A stretch of DNA of 9,003 nt. Source: Candidatus Nomurabacteria bacterium (GTDB taxonomy: Bacteria > Patescibacteriota > Minisyncoccia > Phycocordibacterales > UBA9973). Shown one piece after another: positions 1 through 6,784 of the stretch. The DNA is taken from assembly GCA_027327845.1 (NCBI GenBank), contig DAHVYC010000019.1:1-9003 (forward strand). Reading direction: 5' to 3'. How positions within the stretch are numbered: the stretch's first letter is position 1; each line of letters begins with the position of its first letter. The translations under genes were made by a program, and so were the position numbers. The notes under the pieces were generated by a model that was given only the letters and a program-made list of their open reading frames with translations, did not search any database and was not told the DNA's origin.

Positions 1-774
1 ATAGGCACGCTGGAAGATATAAAAGCGGTCGTAGATGATTTAAATAGTAAGCTCGAGTCAGGACAAATAACAAAAGATGATTATGAAACACAGCTAAAGG
101 TGCAAATAAATGCTTTCGGCAGGATATCCGCAAGCATGGTCAACGGTGATGATATAGCTAAGGCAGACAATATATTGAAACAGATAAAAGATAAAAGGGT
201 ATATATATATAACAATCTACTAAAAGGTCCTTATGGGTGTGAAAAGGAACTTGAAACGCCAAAAAATTTCCCATTCCCTCACGATATAACAGAAAATCTC
301 GGAGAAGGTTTTGCGGACAAAAACAAAACTGGTCAGGGTTTAGCTGGGTATGGAAAGATGTTTACAGAAGGCAGATGGGATAGAAACAATACAGCCGCTA
401 TAAAACGAATGACATATCCTTTCCCTATAATCTACGATTATAATGTATTAAAAAAAGAAAGTAATATCCCAGACCCATGGAATAGCGGTTTCACCAATAA
501 AATGCCGAATGCGGATACTAATTTGGTATCGGGGCAACCATCGTTCTACGATAGTAATGGAAATCTAATAATGGGTCCAGGGTTTTTGAGCTTTATATAC
601 TTTACTGCTGGAGGATCTGGTGACTCTGATGCTTATACCTACAGAGGTCCAGAAAGGCTAAAAACCTGGGACTTGGTACCTCAGTCAGGAGTAGGTCAGT
701 GGATATCCGTAGGCGAAAGAAGTTCCGGGCATGAAGGAAGTTCGCCATTTGAACACATGATAGGCATTTATTAA
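1..774 (+). CDS. 3' end of an unrecognised protein gene (5' truncated by window edge)
   Basis: The reading frame is open from base 1 to the TAA at 772-774, giving 257 visible residues, so the true start lies left of the window; the GTG at 100 is only an internal Val codon. The visible part begins with a charged, probably helical stretch of about 75 residues (LEDIKAVVDDLNSKLESG onward). It continues into a region rich in Gly, Pro, Asn and aromatic residues with no membrane segment, ending in MIGIY. I do not recognise a family or any catalytic motif. Its stop is one base before the next start at 776, so it is almost certainly co-transcribed with the secreted protein downstream. A secreted or secretion-associated role is a guess from position only. 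Confidence 0.8.
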   Translation: MGTLEDIKAVVDDLNSKLESGQITKDDYETQLKVQINAFGRISASMVNGDDIAKADNILKQIKDKRVYIYNNLLKGPYGCEKELETPKNFPFPHDITENLGEGFADKNKTGQGLAGYGKMFTEGRWDRNNTAAIKRMTYPFPIIYDYNVLKKESNIPDPWNSGFTNKMPNADTNLVSGQPSFYDSNGNLIMGPGFLSFIYFTAGGSGDSDAYTYRGPERLKTWDLVPQSGVGQWISVGERSSGHEGSSPFEHMIGIY

Positions 775-775
775 A

Positions 776-2506
776 ATGAAAAGTAATATATTTAAACTAG
801 CTATAATCATTCTTCTCCTCTCTCCTTTTATATTGAGAGCGGATACTGTGCCTGTATTTATAGACGATACCGGAGGGACAACAGGAACTGGAAGTGGAAC
901 TGGTACTGGCGGAGGCAGTGGCGGCACCGGCAGTAACGGAGGAGGAACATCCGTTACTACATCTTCTAAGTCAGATATTTTTGTACAGACAGATGCAGTA
1001 GATAATATTACCTACACCACGGCCGTACTGCATGGTACCGCAGGAGATAAAAGTGCAAATCCGACTCTCCCTCTCACGGCATACTTCAGATATTCAAAAG
1101 CGGAAATATCGCCAATTTTTTGCAACGACATATATGGGACAAACATGATTTCAACCAAAGACATACCGCTCGGCTCGAAAGATAAAACTTGTACAAAAGG
1201 AGGAACTTATCCGTACTGCACTCCACCAGCTTCGCAATCTTTCTATCAAAAGATAAGCGGGCTGGCACCGGATACTACATATTACTATTGCGCCATTGCT
1301 TCGAATAGATCCGTCATAGGGTACCAAACCGGGGAAGACAATATAGTAAAGAATTTTCATACCAGACCATACGGAACCACAGTAAAAACCGAAGATGCGA
1401 CGGATATAGGAGTAAATACAGCGACACTCAACGGATCTTTCAGTTCTATATATCCTATAACAGCCTACTTCCAGTACAAACAATATGATATGGATCCGAC
1501 AACAGAGTGGAATGATGTTTGCAAGAAAGATTATAGTTTGAATGGTGAAACCAGTATACAAAAATCAGTACAGTGTAATTTACTAGAGATAGCAAAAGTA
1601 AAATTAGATCCAAATACTAGATATCAATTCAGGTTGGTGGCTTCGGCAAACTCCGGAGGAGAAAATAAAATAGTTTACGGATATACTTCCGTTTTCTTTA
1701 CATCGGACAATACCGATGGGACGACCGGAGGTGATACTGGCGGAGATGGAAATACCACAGGAGGAGGTACTGGATCAGGCACCACTGGGGGAACAGGATG
1801 GGGAACTACAGGAGGAACTACTGGGCTTGGTACCACAGGTGGAACAGGTTTGGGAACTACCGGTGGAACCACCGGGGTTGGTACAAGCGGAAATTGGACT
1901 ACTGGGGGAGGAACCGGTACTTGGACTACAACTTCCGGAACCGGTGGTATGGGTTCAGCTGTTTGGACGAGTACTGGAAGTGGAGTCGGTACTTGGTCCA
2001 GCTCATCTGGCTCCGGCACGTGGAGGACGTTGACAGGTACGATAGGTTCTGGATCGACCGGTATCTGGTCAGGCACTGATTGGGGTAGTCTATTATATGG
2101 CAACAATACTGCGGGTATAATCAATACGACACCGCTCTCCTTAGGGCAAACAGGTGCTCCTCCGGCGGACGCAATAGTAAGATACCATGAAGGTATAGAA
2201 ACAGTATTTGTAAGACAAATTGTAAAAGATTCAAACTTCACAAAACTATACGGGTATCAAAGTGGGGGAGACTTGCAAGCATTCGCCTGGAATTTGGCGG
2301 ATCAATTCGCCAGGACATTCGGATACGTGAGCGAAAACGGTAAAGAAATACGTGTAAGCTTGCCGGATATTGCCGCTTATCAACTACAACTCAACCAAAA
2401 CGTGCTCACTGTGTATGAGTATTACAATAATAAGATAGTGGATGTGAGAAAGGCCACTACGGTGTTTAAAACGGCTTCAAATTACGAATATTATTTCAAA
2501 AAATAA
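776..2506 (+). CDS. Secreted protein with two fibronectin-III-like domains, Gly/Thr-rich linkers and a conserved-looking C-terminal domain
   Basis: 576 residues. Residues 1-22 form a signal peptide (Lys near the N terminus, then a hydrophobic run AIIILLLSPFIL), so the protein is exported. A Gly/Thr/Ser linker (about 32-63) leads to two beta-rich modules at about 66-198 and 200-311. Each has the fibronectin-III-like pattern 'TAxLxG ... YF(R/Q)Y ... L(A/D)P(D/N)T(T/R)Y ... FxT', and they carry four (C116, C139, C148, C172) and two (C249, C267) cysteines that could form disulfides. A long Gly/Thr/Trp-rich segment (about 314-440) follows, then a compact domain (about 465-576, from DAIVRYHEGIETVFVRQ to EYYFKK). 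There is no C-terminal membrane anchor or sortase signal. ATG 776 is the only sensible start because the signal peptide begins there; no Shine-Dalgarno sequence is visible. A surface adhesin or stalk working with the secretion system is inferred; the exact role is unknown. Confidence 0.88.
   Translation: MKSNIFKLAIIILLLSPFILRADTVPVFIDDTGGTTGTGSGTGTGGGSGGTGSNGGGTSVTTSSKSDIFVQTDAVDNITYTTAVLHGTAGDKSANPTLPLTAYFRYSKAEISPIFCNDIYGTNMISTKDIPLGSKDKTCTKGGTYPYCTPPASQSFYQKISGLAPDTTYYYCAIASNRSVIGYQTGEDNIVKNFHTRPYGTTVKTEDATDIGVNTATLNGSFSSIYPITAYFQYKQYDMDPTTEWNDVCKKDYSLNGETSIQKSVQCNLLEIAKVKLDPNTRYQFRLVASANSGGENKIVYGYTSVFFTSDNTDGTTGGDTGGDGNTTGGGTGSGTTGGTGWGTTGGTTGLGTTGGTGLGTTGGTTGVGTSGNWTTGGGTGTWTTTSGTGGMGSAVWTSTGSGVGTWSSSSGSGTWRTLTGTIGSGSTGIWSGTDWGSLLYGNNTAGIINTTPLSLGQTGAPPADAIVRYHEGIETVFVRQIVKDSNFTKLYGYQSGGDLQAFAWNLADQFARTFGYVSENGKEIRVSLPDIAAYQLQLNQNVLTVYEYYNNKIVDVRKATTVFKTASNYEYYFKK
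1790..1891 (+). repeat. Two tandem copies of a 51-bp unit inside the Gly/Thr tract
   Basis: Copy 1 (1790-1840) encodes GTGWGTTGGTTGLGTTG and copy 2 (1841-1891) encodes GTGLGTTGGTTGVGTSG. These are residues 339-355 and 356-372 of the secreted protein. The unit length is a multiple of three, so slippage or recombination would change linker length without breaking the frame. Wobble positions differ between copies, so the duplication is not very recent or is under protein-level selection. Confidence 0.8.
1916..1966 (+). other. GTW motif, copy in the fibronectin-like secreted protein
   Basis: Encodes GTWTTTSGTGGMGSAVW (residues 381-397). It matches residues 150-166 of the next gene's product (GTWKATQGTGGLGTAVW) at 12 of 17 positions. 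Three Trp/Gly anchor points are conserved, suggesting a shared beta-hairpin or docking element rather than chance low complexity. Confidence 0.7.
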
Positions 2507-2542
2507 TTAGCCTTACCTGCCTTTTAGTTGGTTTATAGAAAA

Positions 2543-5542
2543 ATGAAAAAAAACTGGATTAAAAAAGGAATAGTGTCTCTCATAATGCTAGCCATTTTCT
2601 TGGCGCCAGTTTCGGGGCAAATAGGAAAAGATAATAATAAAAATTTGGCGTTTAATTTTAGTGTCAATAAAGCAGAGGCCACAAGTATAACAGATATATT
2701 TGGGACTTCTTTTATAGATAAGAACATCAGCGCAAATTCAAATTCTGTAACATTCACTGTACATATAAAAGTGAACCCTCAGTATAGTGGAGAAGGGACA
2801 ACAAGTTTTGGAACCTGGAACGATAATAATAACAGCTATGGTGTTTGGTATGGAGATAAAAAAGTAGGTGTCACTTCTGGTACATGGGTAAACGACAATG
2901 GTAATGGAAACTACACAGAAAGCAATGGATATTGGAAAAGCACTACAACCACAAATCAAGAAGGGGAATGGAGAAATGGAAAAACTTCTGGGACTTGGAA
3001 AGCTACACAAGGTACAGGAGGACTCGGGACTGCAGTATGGAAAGGTGGAAACGTAGCAGATGCTTACTCGTATATAGGCGGAAATTCAAGTGACCCAAGG
3101 CAAGGAATAAAATTTATTATTAAAGATTCTAAGGGTAATGAGGTATTGGACAAGCGAGGAAATGAGTACTATCTTACAAATTTCCCTATCAAATTTGATT
3201 TAACATCACCGGAAAATACTTTTACCCTCACAACTGATTCGTCTTTGACAGCAAATAGCTCTTATACCATACAACTCGAAATACTTGGTAATCAGAAAGC
3301 TTACTGGTTTGATAAGTTTGACCCATTTTTCTCGAGCGAAGTAAGATTTCAGACTTCATCCTCAAATACAAATGACCCAATAAAAAACTATGCTTCTGGT
3401 TCAAGTAGTTCTTCTGGACAACTAAAAAACAATTTAGATCTTGGGTGTTCAATATTTTCTATGGACGGGATAATAGGCTGTGTGGCTGGATTATTCTACA
3501 TGGTATGGGAAGTATCAGCTGTAGTGGCACGATTTGCTGGTCAATTTCTTGATTTCTTTGTCTATTATTCAACAAATAGTTCCTCCTATAGTAATGAATT
3601 TGTAAGACAAGCTTGGGGAGCAGTTAGGGATATAGCAAATATATTTTTTATAATTGCATTATTATACGTAGCTATCAAGACAATACTTGGGTTAAACGTA
3701 TCAGACAATAAAAAGCTTGTTGGTGCTGTAATTATTATTGGCCTAATAATAAATTTCAGCTTGTTTACTAGTAAACTAGTAATAGACGGAACCAATATAC
3801 TTGCTAAGGTGTTTTACAATAACATAACTTCAAAAGACAATCAGAATAATTTAGCAACCGGCGCTAGTGGACAAAAATCAATTTCTGTGGGTTTGATAAA
3901 TAAATACGATCCACAAGACATAGTAACGAGCCAAACAAAATATGATGAAAGTAGGGGAAAATTTATATTTATAACAATCCTTCTAATAGGTATAACTCTT
4001 TACACTGCATATATATTCTTTTCGGTTGCCTTACTATTTGTAGCTAGGGTTGTTTCACTTTGGATATATATGATATTTTCTCCAATTGCGTTTGTATCAT
4101 ATGCTACACCCTTTGACATGCCAGGATTTGGACATAAAGATTGGTGGAAAAACCTTTTAGAGAATGCAATGCTTGCACCTCTATTCATTTTTTTCCTTTA
4201 TATAATAATCTTATTCGCTGGTTTTCTGAAGGGAATAACTGATAATTCAGATTCTTTAATGACTGTTTTCGTACCATTCATCATACTTGTCGTATTACTG
4301 AAAAAAGCAAAGGAGTTTGCTGTTCAATATGCAGGGGAGTTAGGAAAAGAAATACAGGGTATGGGAGCAGCCGTGGGAGGACTGGCTATAGGTACCGCTG
4401 CTGGAGGAACTGCTTTGTTGGGTAGAGTCGCCCTCGGTAAAGCAGCAGCTTCTGCGACAAAAAGCGAGGCCGCAAGCAATTTTGAAAAATATAGAAACGG
4501 GGACCTACAGCGCGGAGATCTTAGTTTTAAAGATCACACTATTGGGCGTTTTGGGCATTATATAAACAGTAAACAGAAGATAGCAACAAAGACCGACCAT
4601 GCAAGATATGAATTGGAGGAATTGAATAAAAAATCTGGTTTGGAAGGAGTACCTGAAAACAATATGTCTAAAGAACAAAGAGAACACAGAGAAAACACAT
4701 ATTTAAAAGAAAATCGAGGAGAAATAGAGTCGCAATTAAGAAAAGGAGAATATAAAGGAAAAGCTCTTGAAATTAAAGATGAAAAAACAAAGGAAATATA
4801 TATTGGGCAGGATGACTTTGAAAAGAAAAACCGTAATAAAATAAAAGAAAAAATGTTAAGTGAAGAACATCTTAAAGATAATATAAAAGATGGTAATGTG
4901 ATAATGGAAAAAGTAAAAACAAGGGAAGAAAGAAATGTTTACGATCCTAGCGGTAACATAATAGTTGGTAAAAAAGAATTAGTAGAAGTAGAAAAAGAGA
5001 TACCAAAAATCACAAGGCAAGGTGAGAAAGCTGTGGAAAATGAATTAAGAAAAATATTTAACGAGTTAGTAAGAGATAGAGCTACGGTCGTAGGAAAGGA
5101 AAGGCTATCCGATATTCAAAGAGAAGCAAAGGAAAAAGTTGGGTTGGTCGGAAGAGCTATGACTAAATCCACCAGCGGAAGTTATGATATTAGGAACTTC
5201 TCCACTAAACTCGATAAGCGTGATGCTGGGATATCAGGCAAGACGCTGGCAAAATTGACCGGCGCGGTAGCCTTCGGAATAAGATCTGGAATGAAAGTAT
5301 TCCAGTCCGGACTTGGAATCAAATCCGTAGGAACTCCTCAAGGAAACTTCACGAAAGATATGGCAAACTTAATTACTGAGGCACTAAAGGGGGTTAAATT
5401 TGACATAAAACTTCCTGAAGGCGGAGGACATGGAGGAGATCATGGAGGAGGTACACACAGTAGCGCAAAAAGAGACAGTAGCCATGGAGAAGGTGGGCAC
5501 GGCGGAGGGGCTCATGGTGGAGGAGGTGGACATAAACACTAA
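2543..5542 (+). CDS. VirB6/TrbL-like multi-pass membrane protein of a type IV secretion system with secreted N-terminal region and His-rich tail
   Basis: 999 residues. Residues 1-25 are a signal sequence (KKNWIKKG, then IVSLIMLAIFL). Residues about 47-170 hold a Trp/Gly repeat region, with Trp at 92, 102, 115, 131, 143, 152 and 166. Residues about 185-272 resemble one fibronectin-III-like module (LTANSSYTIQLEI). The membrane core runs from about 308 to 590 with roughly six or seven hydrophobic segments, including ARVVSLWIYMIFSPIAFVSY (501-520), the kind of signature I associate with VirB6/TrbL-like proteins of Patescibacteria. A Gly/Ala-rich amphipathic stretch (608-636) precedes about 320 charged, helical residues and a Gly/His tail (960-999). 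VirB6-type proteins form the inner-membrane channel near VirB4. I chose ATG 2543 because Lys residues and the hydrophobic core follow it directly; TTG 2528 would add only five residues. The family call rests on topology, the segment at 501-520 and the PrgI and VirB4 genes downstream. Confidence 0.75.
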   Translation: MKKNWIKKGIVSLIMLAIFLAPVSGQIGKDNNKNLAFNFSVNKAEATSITDIFGTSFIDKNISANSNSVTFTVHIKVNPQYSGEGTTSFGTWNDNNNSYGVWYGDKKVGVTSGTWVNDNGNGNYTESNGYWKSTTTTNQEGEWRNGKTSGTWKATQGTGGLGTAVWKGGNVADAYSYIGGNSSDPRQGIKFIIKDSKGNEVLDKRGNEYYLTNFPIKFDLTSPENTFTLTTDSSLTANSSYTIQLEILGNQKAYWFDKFDPFFSSEVRFQTSSSNTNDPIKNYASGSSSSSGQLKNNLDLGCSIFSMDGIIGCVAGLFYMVWEVSAVVARFAGQFLDFFVYYSTNSSSYSNEFVRQAWGAVRDIANIFFIIALLYVAIKTILGLNVSDNKKLVGAVIIIGLIINFSLFTSKLVIDGTNILAKVFYNNITSKDNQNNLATGASGQKSISVGLINKYDPQDIVTSQTKYDESRGKFIFITILLIGITLYTAYIFFSVALLFVARVVSLWIYMIFSPIAFVSYATPFDMPGFGHKDWWKNLLENAMLAPLFIFFLYIIILFAGFLKGITDNSDSLMTVFVPFIILVVLLKKAKEFAVQYAGELGKEIQGMGAAVGGLAIGTAAGGTALLGRVALGKAAASATKSEAASNFEKYRNGDLQRGDLSFKDHTIGRFGHYINSKQKIATKTDHARYELEELNKKSGLEGVPENNMSKEQREHRENTYLKENRGEIESQLRKGEYKGKALEIKDEKTKEIYIGQDDFEKKNRNKIKEKMLSEEHLKDNIKDGNVIMEKVKTREERNVYDPSGNIIVGKKELVEVEKEIPKITRQGEKAVENELRKIFNELVRDRATVVGKERLSDIQREAKEKVGLVGRAMTKSTSGSYDIRNFSTKLDKRDAGISGKTLAKLTGAVAFGIRSGMKVFQSGLGIKSVGTPQGNFTKDMANLITEALKGVKFDIKLPEGGGHGGDHGGGTHSSAKRDSSHGEGGHGGGAHGGGGGHKH
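2990..3040 (+). other. GTW motif, copy in the VirB6-like protein
   Basis: Encodes GTWKATQGTGGLGTAVW (residues 150-166 counted from ATG 2543), the last and longest unit of a Trp/Gly repeat series starting near residue 90. It is the counterpart of the motif at 1916-1966 in the preceding gene. Confidence 0.7.
5420..5539 (+). repeat. Gly/His-rich C-terminal tail of the VirB6-like protein
   Basis: The DNA is a run of GGAGGA/CATGGAGG-like units encoding residues 960-999. Eight histidines (963, 967, 972, 981, 986, 991, 997, 999) are spaced by Gly-rich gaps, interrupted by one Ser/Lys/Arg/Asp patch. Such tails can bind divalent metals; that function is inferred here. It ends exactly at the stop codon. 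Confidence 0.8.
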
Positions 5543-5549
5543 AAACAAA

Positions 5550-5570
5550 ATGAAATATATAAATAAATGA
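5550..5570 (+). other. Possible six-codon leader frame overlapping the next start
   Basis: ATG 5550 opens a short frame (MKYINK) that ends at TGA 5568-5570, giving an ATGA overlap with the start codon of the next gene at 5567. It could support translational coupling in a transcript lacking a Shine-Dalgarno sequence. In DNA this AT-rich it may equally be chance. Confidence 0.2.
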
Positions 5571-6496
5571 ATAAAGAAGAATTACAACAAAAAATAGCAG
5601 AGTATTATGGGAAGCTCTCGCCGGAGGCGCAGAGGGTATTTTCCGGACAGGAATGGCTCGATACACTGGGAAAGATCAGTGAGAAATATAAGCTAAATAA
5701 TGAACAAACCCAAACCTTGGCGACCGAAACAATGCTTGCGCTGCTTGGCTTGATAGATTTAAACGAGTATGAAAAAATATTGGCGGAAGAGATATCAATA
5801 CCAAAATATTCTCTAGATGAAATGATGGTGGAGATAGACGATCTGATACTAAAAGACATACGCCCATACCTTATGGATGCTTTTGAAAAAAATAATCAGG
5901 AAGCGGAAGAGGGTGAAAATAACCAAGAAGAAGAATATGTAGTGGAAACAAAAACAAATGAAAGTATAACGGAAGCGGAAGAAAAAGATTCCATAGAAAA
6001 ATCAAAATATAAAGATACCTTATTCGAGATAGGTAAGAAATATAATCTCACGGTGTTCCAAATGGGAATTCTTGGAGAGGCCGTCAAAAAAATACTATCT
6101 GGCACTATGCCGTCAAGCGAATTTGAACAATCCATAAAAGGTATTAATACACCTCCGGAAACAACCAAAAATATCATAAACGATATAAACGAGCAAATTC
6201 TTAAAAAAATTAGAGAAGGGTTAATGGGATATAATGAGGAGCATAAAATTACAAAAAACATAGAAAGGAAATCAGAAGTAACGCAAAAGGCTGTAGTTAA
6301 AGAACTTGATATGAACGAAAAAGAATTACCTCCAGGTAAACTTGAAGATTCAAACCAGATAACCTTACAAAAGCTTTCCGGATCCTTCCAAATCCCTAAA
6401 AAAGAAACCGAGCATACTATACCAAACCTGACCAAAAACGACCTCGGTGAAAAGAAATTGCCAAAAGTTGATCCGTATAGAGAATTACCAGAATAA
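5567..6496 (+). CDS. Conserved-looking charged helical protein with a duplicated ~72-residue domain
   Basis: 309 residues with no signal peptide or membrane segment, so presumably cytoplasmic. Two related domains are visible: residues 31-103 (LDTLGKISEKYKL ... ILKDIRPYLM) and 149-220 (KDTLFEIGKKYNL ... ILKKIREGLM). An acidic Glu/Asn-rich linker (about 108-145) separates them. Each looks like a small bundle of helices. The C terminus (about 240-309) is Lys/Glu/Pro-rich and probably disordered, ending with a DPYRELPE element. I do not know a named family with a function, though similar proteins seem to occur beside type IV secretion genes in Patescibacteria. It starts 24 bases after the VirB6-like gene and originally ended 4 bases before the prgI start, so it belongs to the operon; a regulatory or adaptor role in secretion is inferred from that. 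Start ATG 5567 is the only ATG near the beginning of the frame, and no Shine-Dalgarno is seen. Confidence 0.8.
   Translation: MNKEELQQKIAEYYGKLSPEAQRVFSGQEWLDTLGKISEKYKLNNEQTQTLATETMLALLGLIDLNEYEKILAEEISIPKYSLDEMMVEIDDLILKDIRPYLMDAFEKNNQEAEEGENNQEEEYVVETKTNESITEAEEKDSIEKSKYKDTLFEIGKKYNLTVFQMGILGEAVKKILSGTMPSSEFEQSIKGINTPPETTKNIINDINEQILKKIREGLMGYNEEHKITKNIERKSEVTQKAVVKELDMNEKELPPGKLEDSNQITLQKLSGSFQIPKKETEHTIPNLTKNDLGEKKLPKVDPYRELPE
5657..5875 (+). repeat. Duplicated domain, copy A
   Basis: Residues 31-103 of the charged helical protein. It aligns end to end with copy B (6011-6226), with the same opening (DTL..I..KY.L) and the same closing pattern (ILK.IR..LM). The copies are divergent at DNA level, so this is an old duplication. 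Confidence 0.65.
6011..6226 (+). repeat. Duplicated domain, copy B
   Basis: Residues 149-220 of the charged helical protein, 72 residues against 73 in copy A. The middle part differs most (SGTMPSSEFEQSI against LNEYEKILAEEI), while helix ends are preserved. Confidence 0.65.
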
Positions 6497-6500
6497 GGAT

Positions 6501-6507
6501 ATGCAAT
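6501..6507 (+). repeat. Target-site duplication, left copy (ATGCAAT)
   Basis: ATGCAAT directly abuts the left terminal inverted repeat at 6508. The identical 7 bases directly abut the right terminal repeat at 6785-6791. The left copy is the displaced original start of prgI (ATG CAA T..). Confidence 0.88.
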
Positions 6508-6515
6508 CCCGTTAG
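6501..6515 (+). other. Orphaned prgI start codon (four-codon remnant frame)
   Basis: The old start now reads ATG CAA TCC CGT TAG and ends inside the left terminal repeat. It lies 4 nt after the TAA of the preceding gene. A ribosome starting here would make only four residues. Confidence 0.7.
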
Positions 6516-6519
6516 AGAT
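6508..6519 (+). repeat. Left terminal inverted repeat
   Basis: CCCGTTAGAGAT, a perfect 12-bp match to the reverse complement of 6773-6784; similarity stops at the next base. In the frame of the nuclease it reads Pro-Val-Arg-Asp, and the frame is open through it, but no start codon lies there. Confidence 0.88.
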
Positions 6520-6528
6520 CAATCGGTT

Positions 6529-6780
6529 ATGTTTTACACATATATATTAAAAAGCAAGAAAGATGGTAAACTTTACACAGGAAGTACAAAAGATTTACGG
6601 AAGCGCCTTCAACAACACAACAAAGGTTTATCAACATATACTAAAAGACGCGGACCATTTTATATAATATATTACGAAGCGTGTTTATTAGAAGATAAAG
6701 CTAGGTCGAGAGAATTATTTTTAAAATCTGGGATGGGTAAGCGTTACTTGAAGAACAGGCTGGGCGCTTCCTATCTCTAA
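6529..6780 (+). CDS. Small GIY-YIG nuclease domain protein (UPF0213/YhbQ-like), carried by the mobile element
   Basis: 83 residues, almost only the GIY-YIG nuclease fold. The two signature strands read FYTYIL (residues 2-7) and LYTGST (15-20), giving candidate catalytic tyrosines Y5 and Y16. Arg26 in DLRKRL takes the place of the conserved active-site arginine. A YYE motif (48-50) and a SRELFLKSGMGKRYLKNRL helix (60-78) follow, with E62 the likely metal-binding glutamate. The family cuts DNA using a divalent metal. There is no DNA-recognition domain beyond the core, as in other single-domain members. All expected active-site positions are present, so the enzyme looks intact. The start ATG lies 9 bases after the left terminal repeat, and the TAA stop lies inside the right terminal repeat. 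The gene fills the element and points along the operon, so it is probably expressed from the operon transcript. A role as homing or transposition nuclease is inferred; a housekeeping repair role is the alternative. Confidence 0.9.
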   Translation: MFYTYILKSKKDGKLYTGSTKDLRKRLQQHNKGLSTYTKRRGPFYIIYYEACLLEDKARSRELFLKSGMGKRYLKNRLGASYL

Positions 6781-6784
6781 CGGG
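6773..6784 (+). repeat. Right terminal inverted repeat
   Basis: ATCTCTAACGGG, the exact inverse of the left repeat. It contains the nuclease stop codon TAA (6778-6780) and ends at the base before the prgI ATG, so it sets a 4-nt stop-to-start spacing. Confidence 0.88.

Larger units (their letters stand above)
1715..2095 (+). repeat. Low-complexity Gly/Thr/Trp-coding tract
   Basis: The DNA is built from variants of GGAACTACTGG and GGTACTGG and encodes residues about 314-440 of the fibronectin-like secreted protein. It has almost no stop codons in several frames on either strand, which creates spurious open frames. In the protein it would be an extended, flexible linker between the fibronectin-like modules and the C-terminal domain. 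Trp residues become more frequent towards its end. Confidence 0.85.
6508..6784 (+). mobile_element. 277-bp mobile element encoding only a GIY-YIG nuclease
   Basis: The segment begins with CCCGTTAGAGAT (6508-6519) and ends with its exact reverse complement ATCTCTAACGGG (6773-6784). It is flanked on both sides by the same 7 bases, ATGCAAT. Removing the element plus one flanking copy rejoins the upstream stop to an intact prgI start: TAA, 4 nt, then ATG CAA TTT. Together these are the marks of a transposition-like insertion. The only gene inside is the GIY-YIG nuclease at 6529-6780, whose stop lies inside the right terminal repeat. No DDE, HUH, serine or tyrosine recombinase is encoded. Either the GIY-YIG protein mediates movement, or the element is moved by an enzyme encoded elsewhere. 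The boundaries are read directly; the mechanism is unknown. Confidence 0.85.

Noticed and set aside
100..102. GTG as the start of the first gene
   Set aside because: The frame is open to base 1 with ordinary coding sequence, so the gene is truncated by the window edge.
1716..2079. Additional + strand frames inside the Gly/Thr tract
   Set aside because: Shifted readings of the same repeats, with no plausible protein features, nested entirely in a well-supported gene.
1675..2241. Long minus-strand frame rich in Pro and Val
   Set aside because: It is the complement of the Gly/Thr-coding repeat tract, which lacks stops in many frames. The + strand gene has a signal peptide, folded domains and operon context.
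2528..2542. TTG start five codons upstream for the VirB6-like protein
   Set aside because: ATG 2543 is followed at once by a standard signal sequence; the extra five residues add nothing recognisable.
2507..2542. Promoter or terminator between the secreted protein and the VirB6-like gene
   Set aside because: Only 36 bases, with no stable inverted repeat and no paired -35/-10 elements that I could defend.
5896..6522. Minus-strand frame of about 208 residues
   Set aside because: Lies antisense to the duplicated-domain gene and runs into the left terminal repeat. Its composition is shadow-like, and the + strand gene has an internal domain duplication supporting it.
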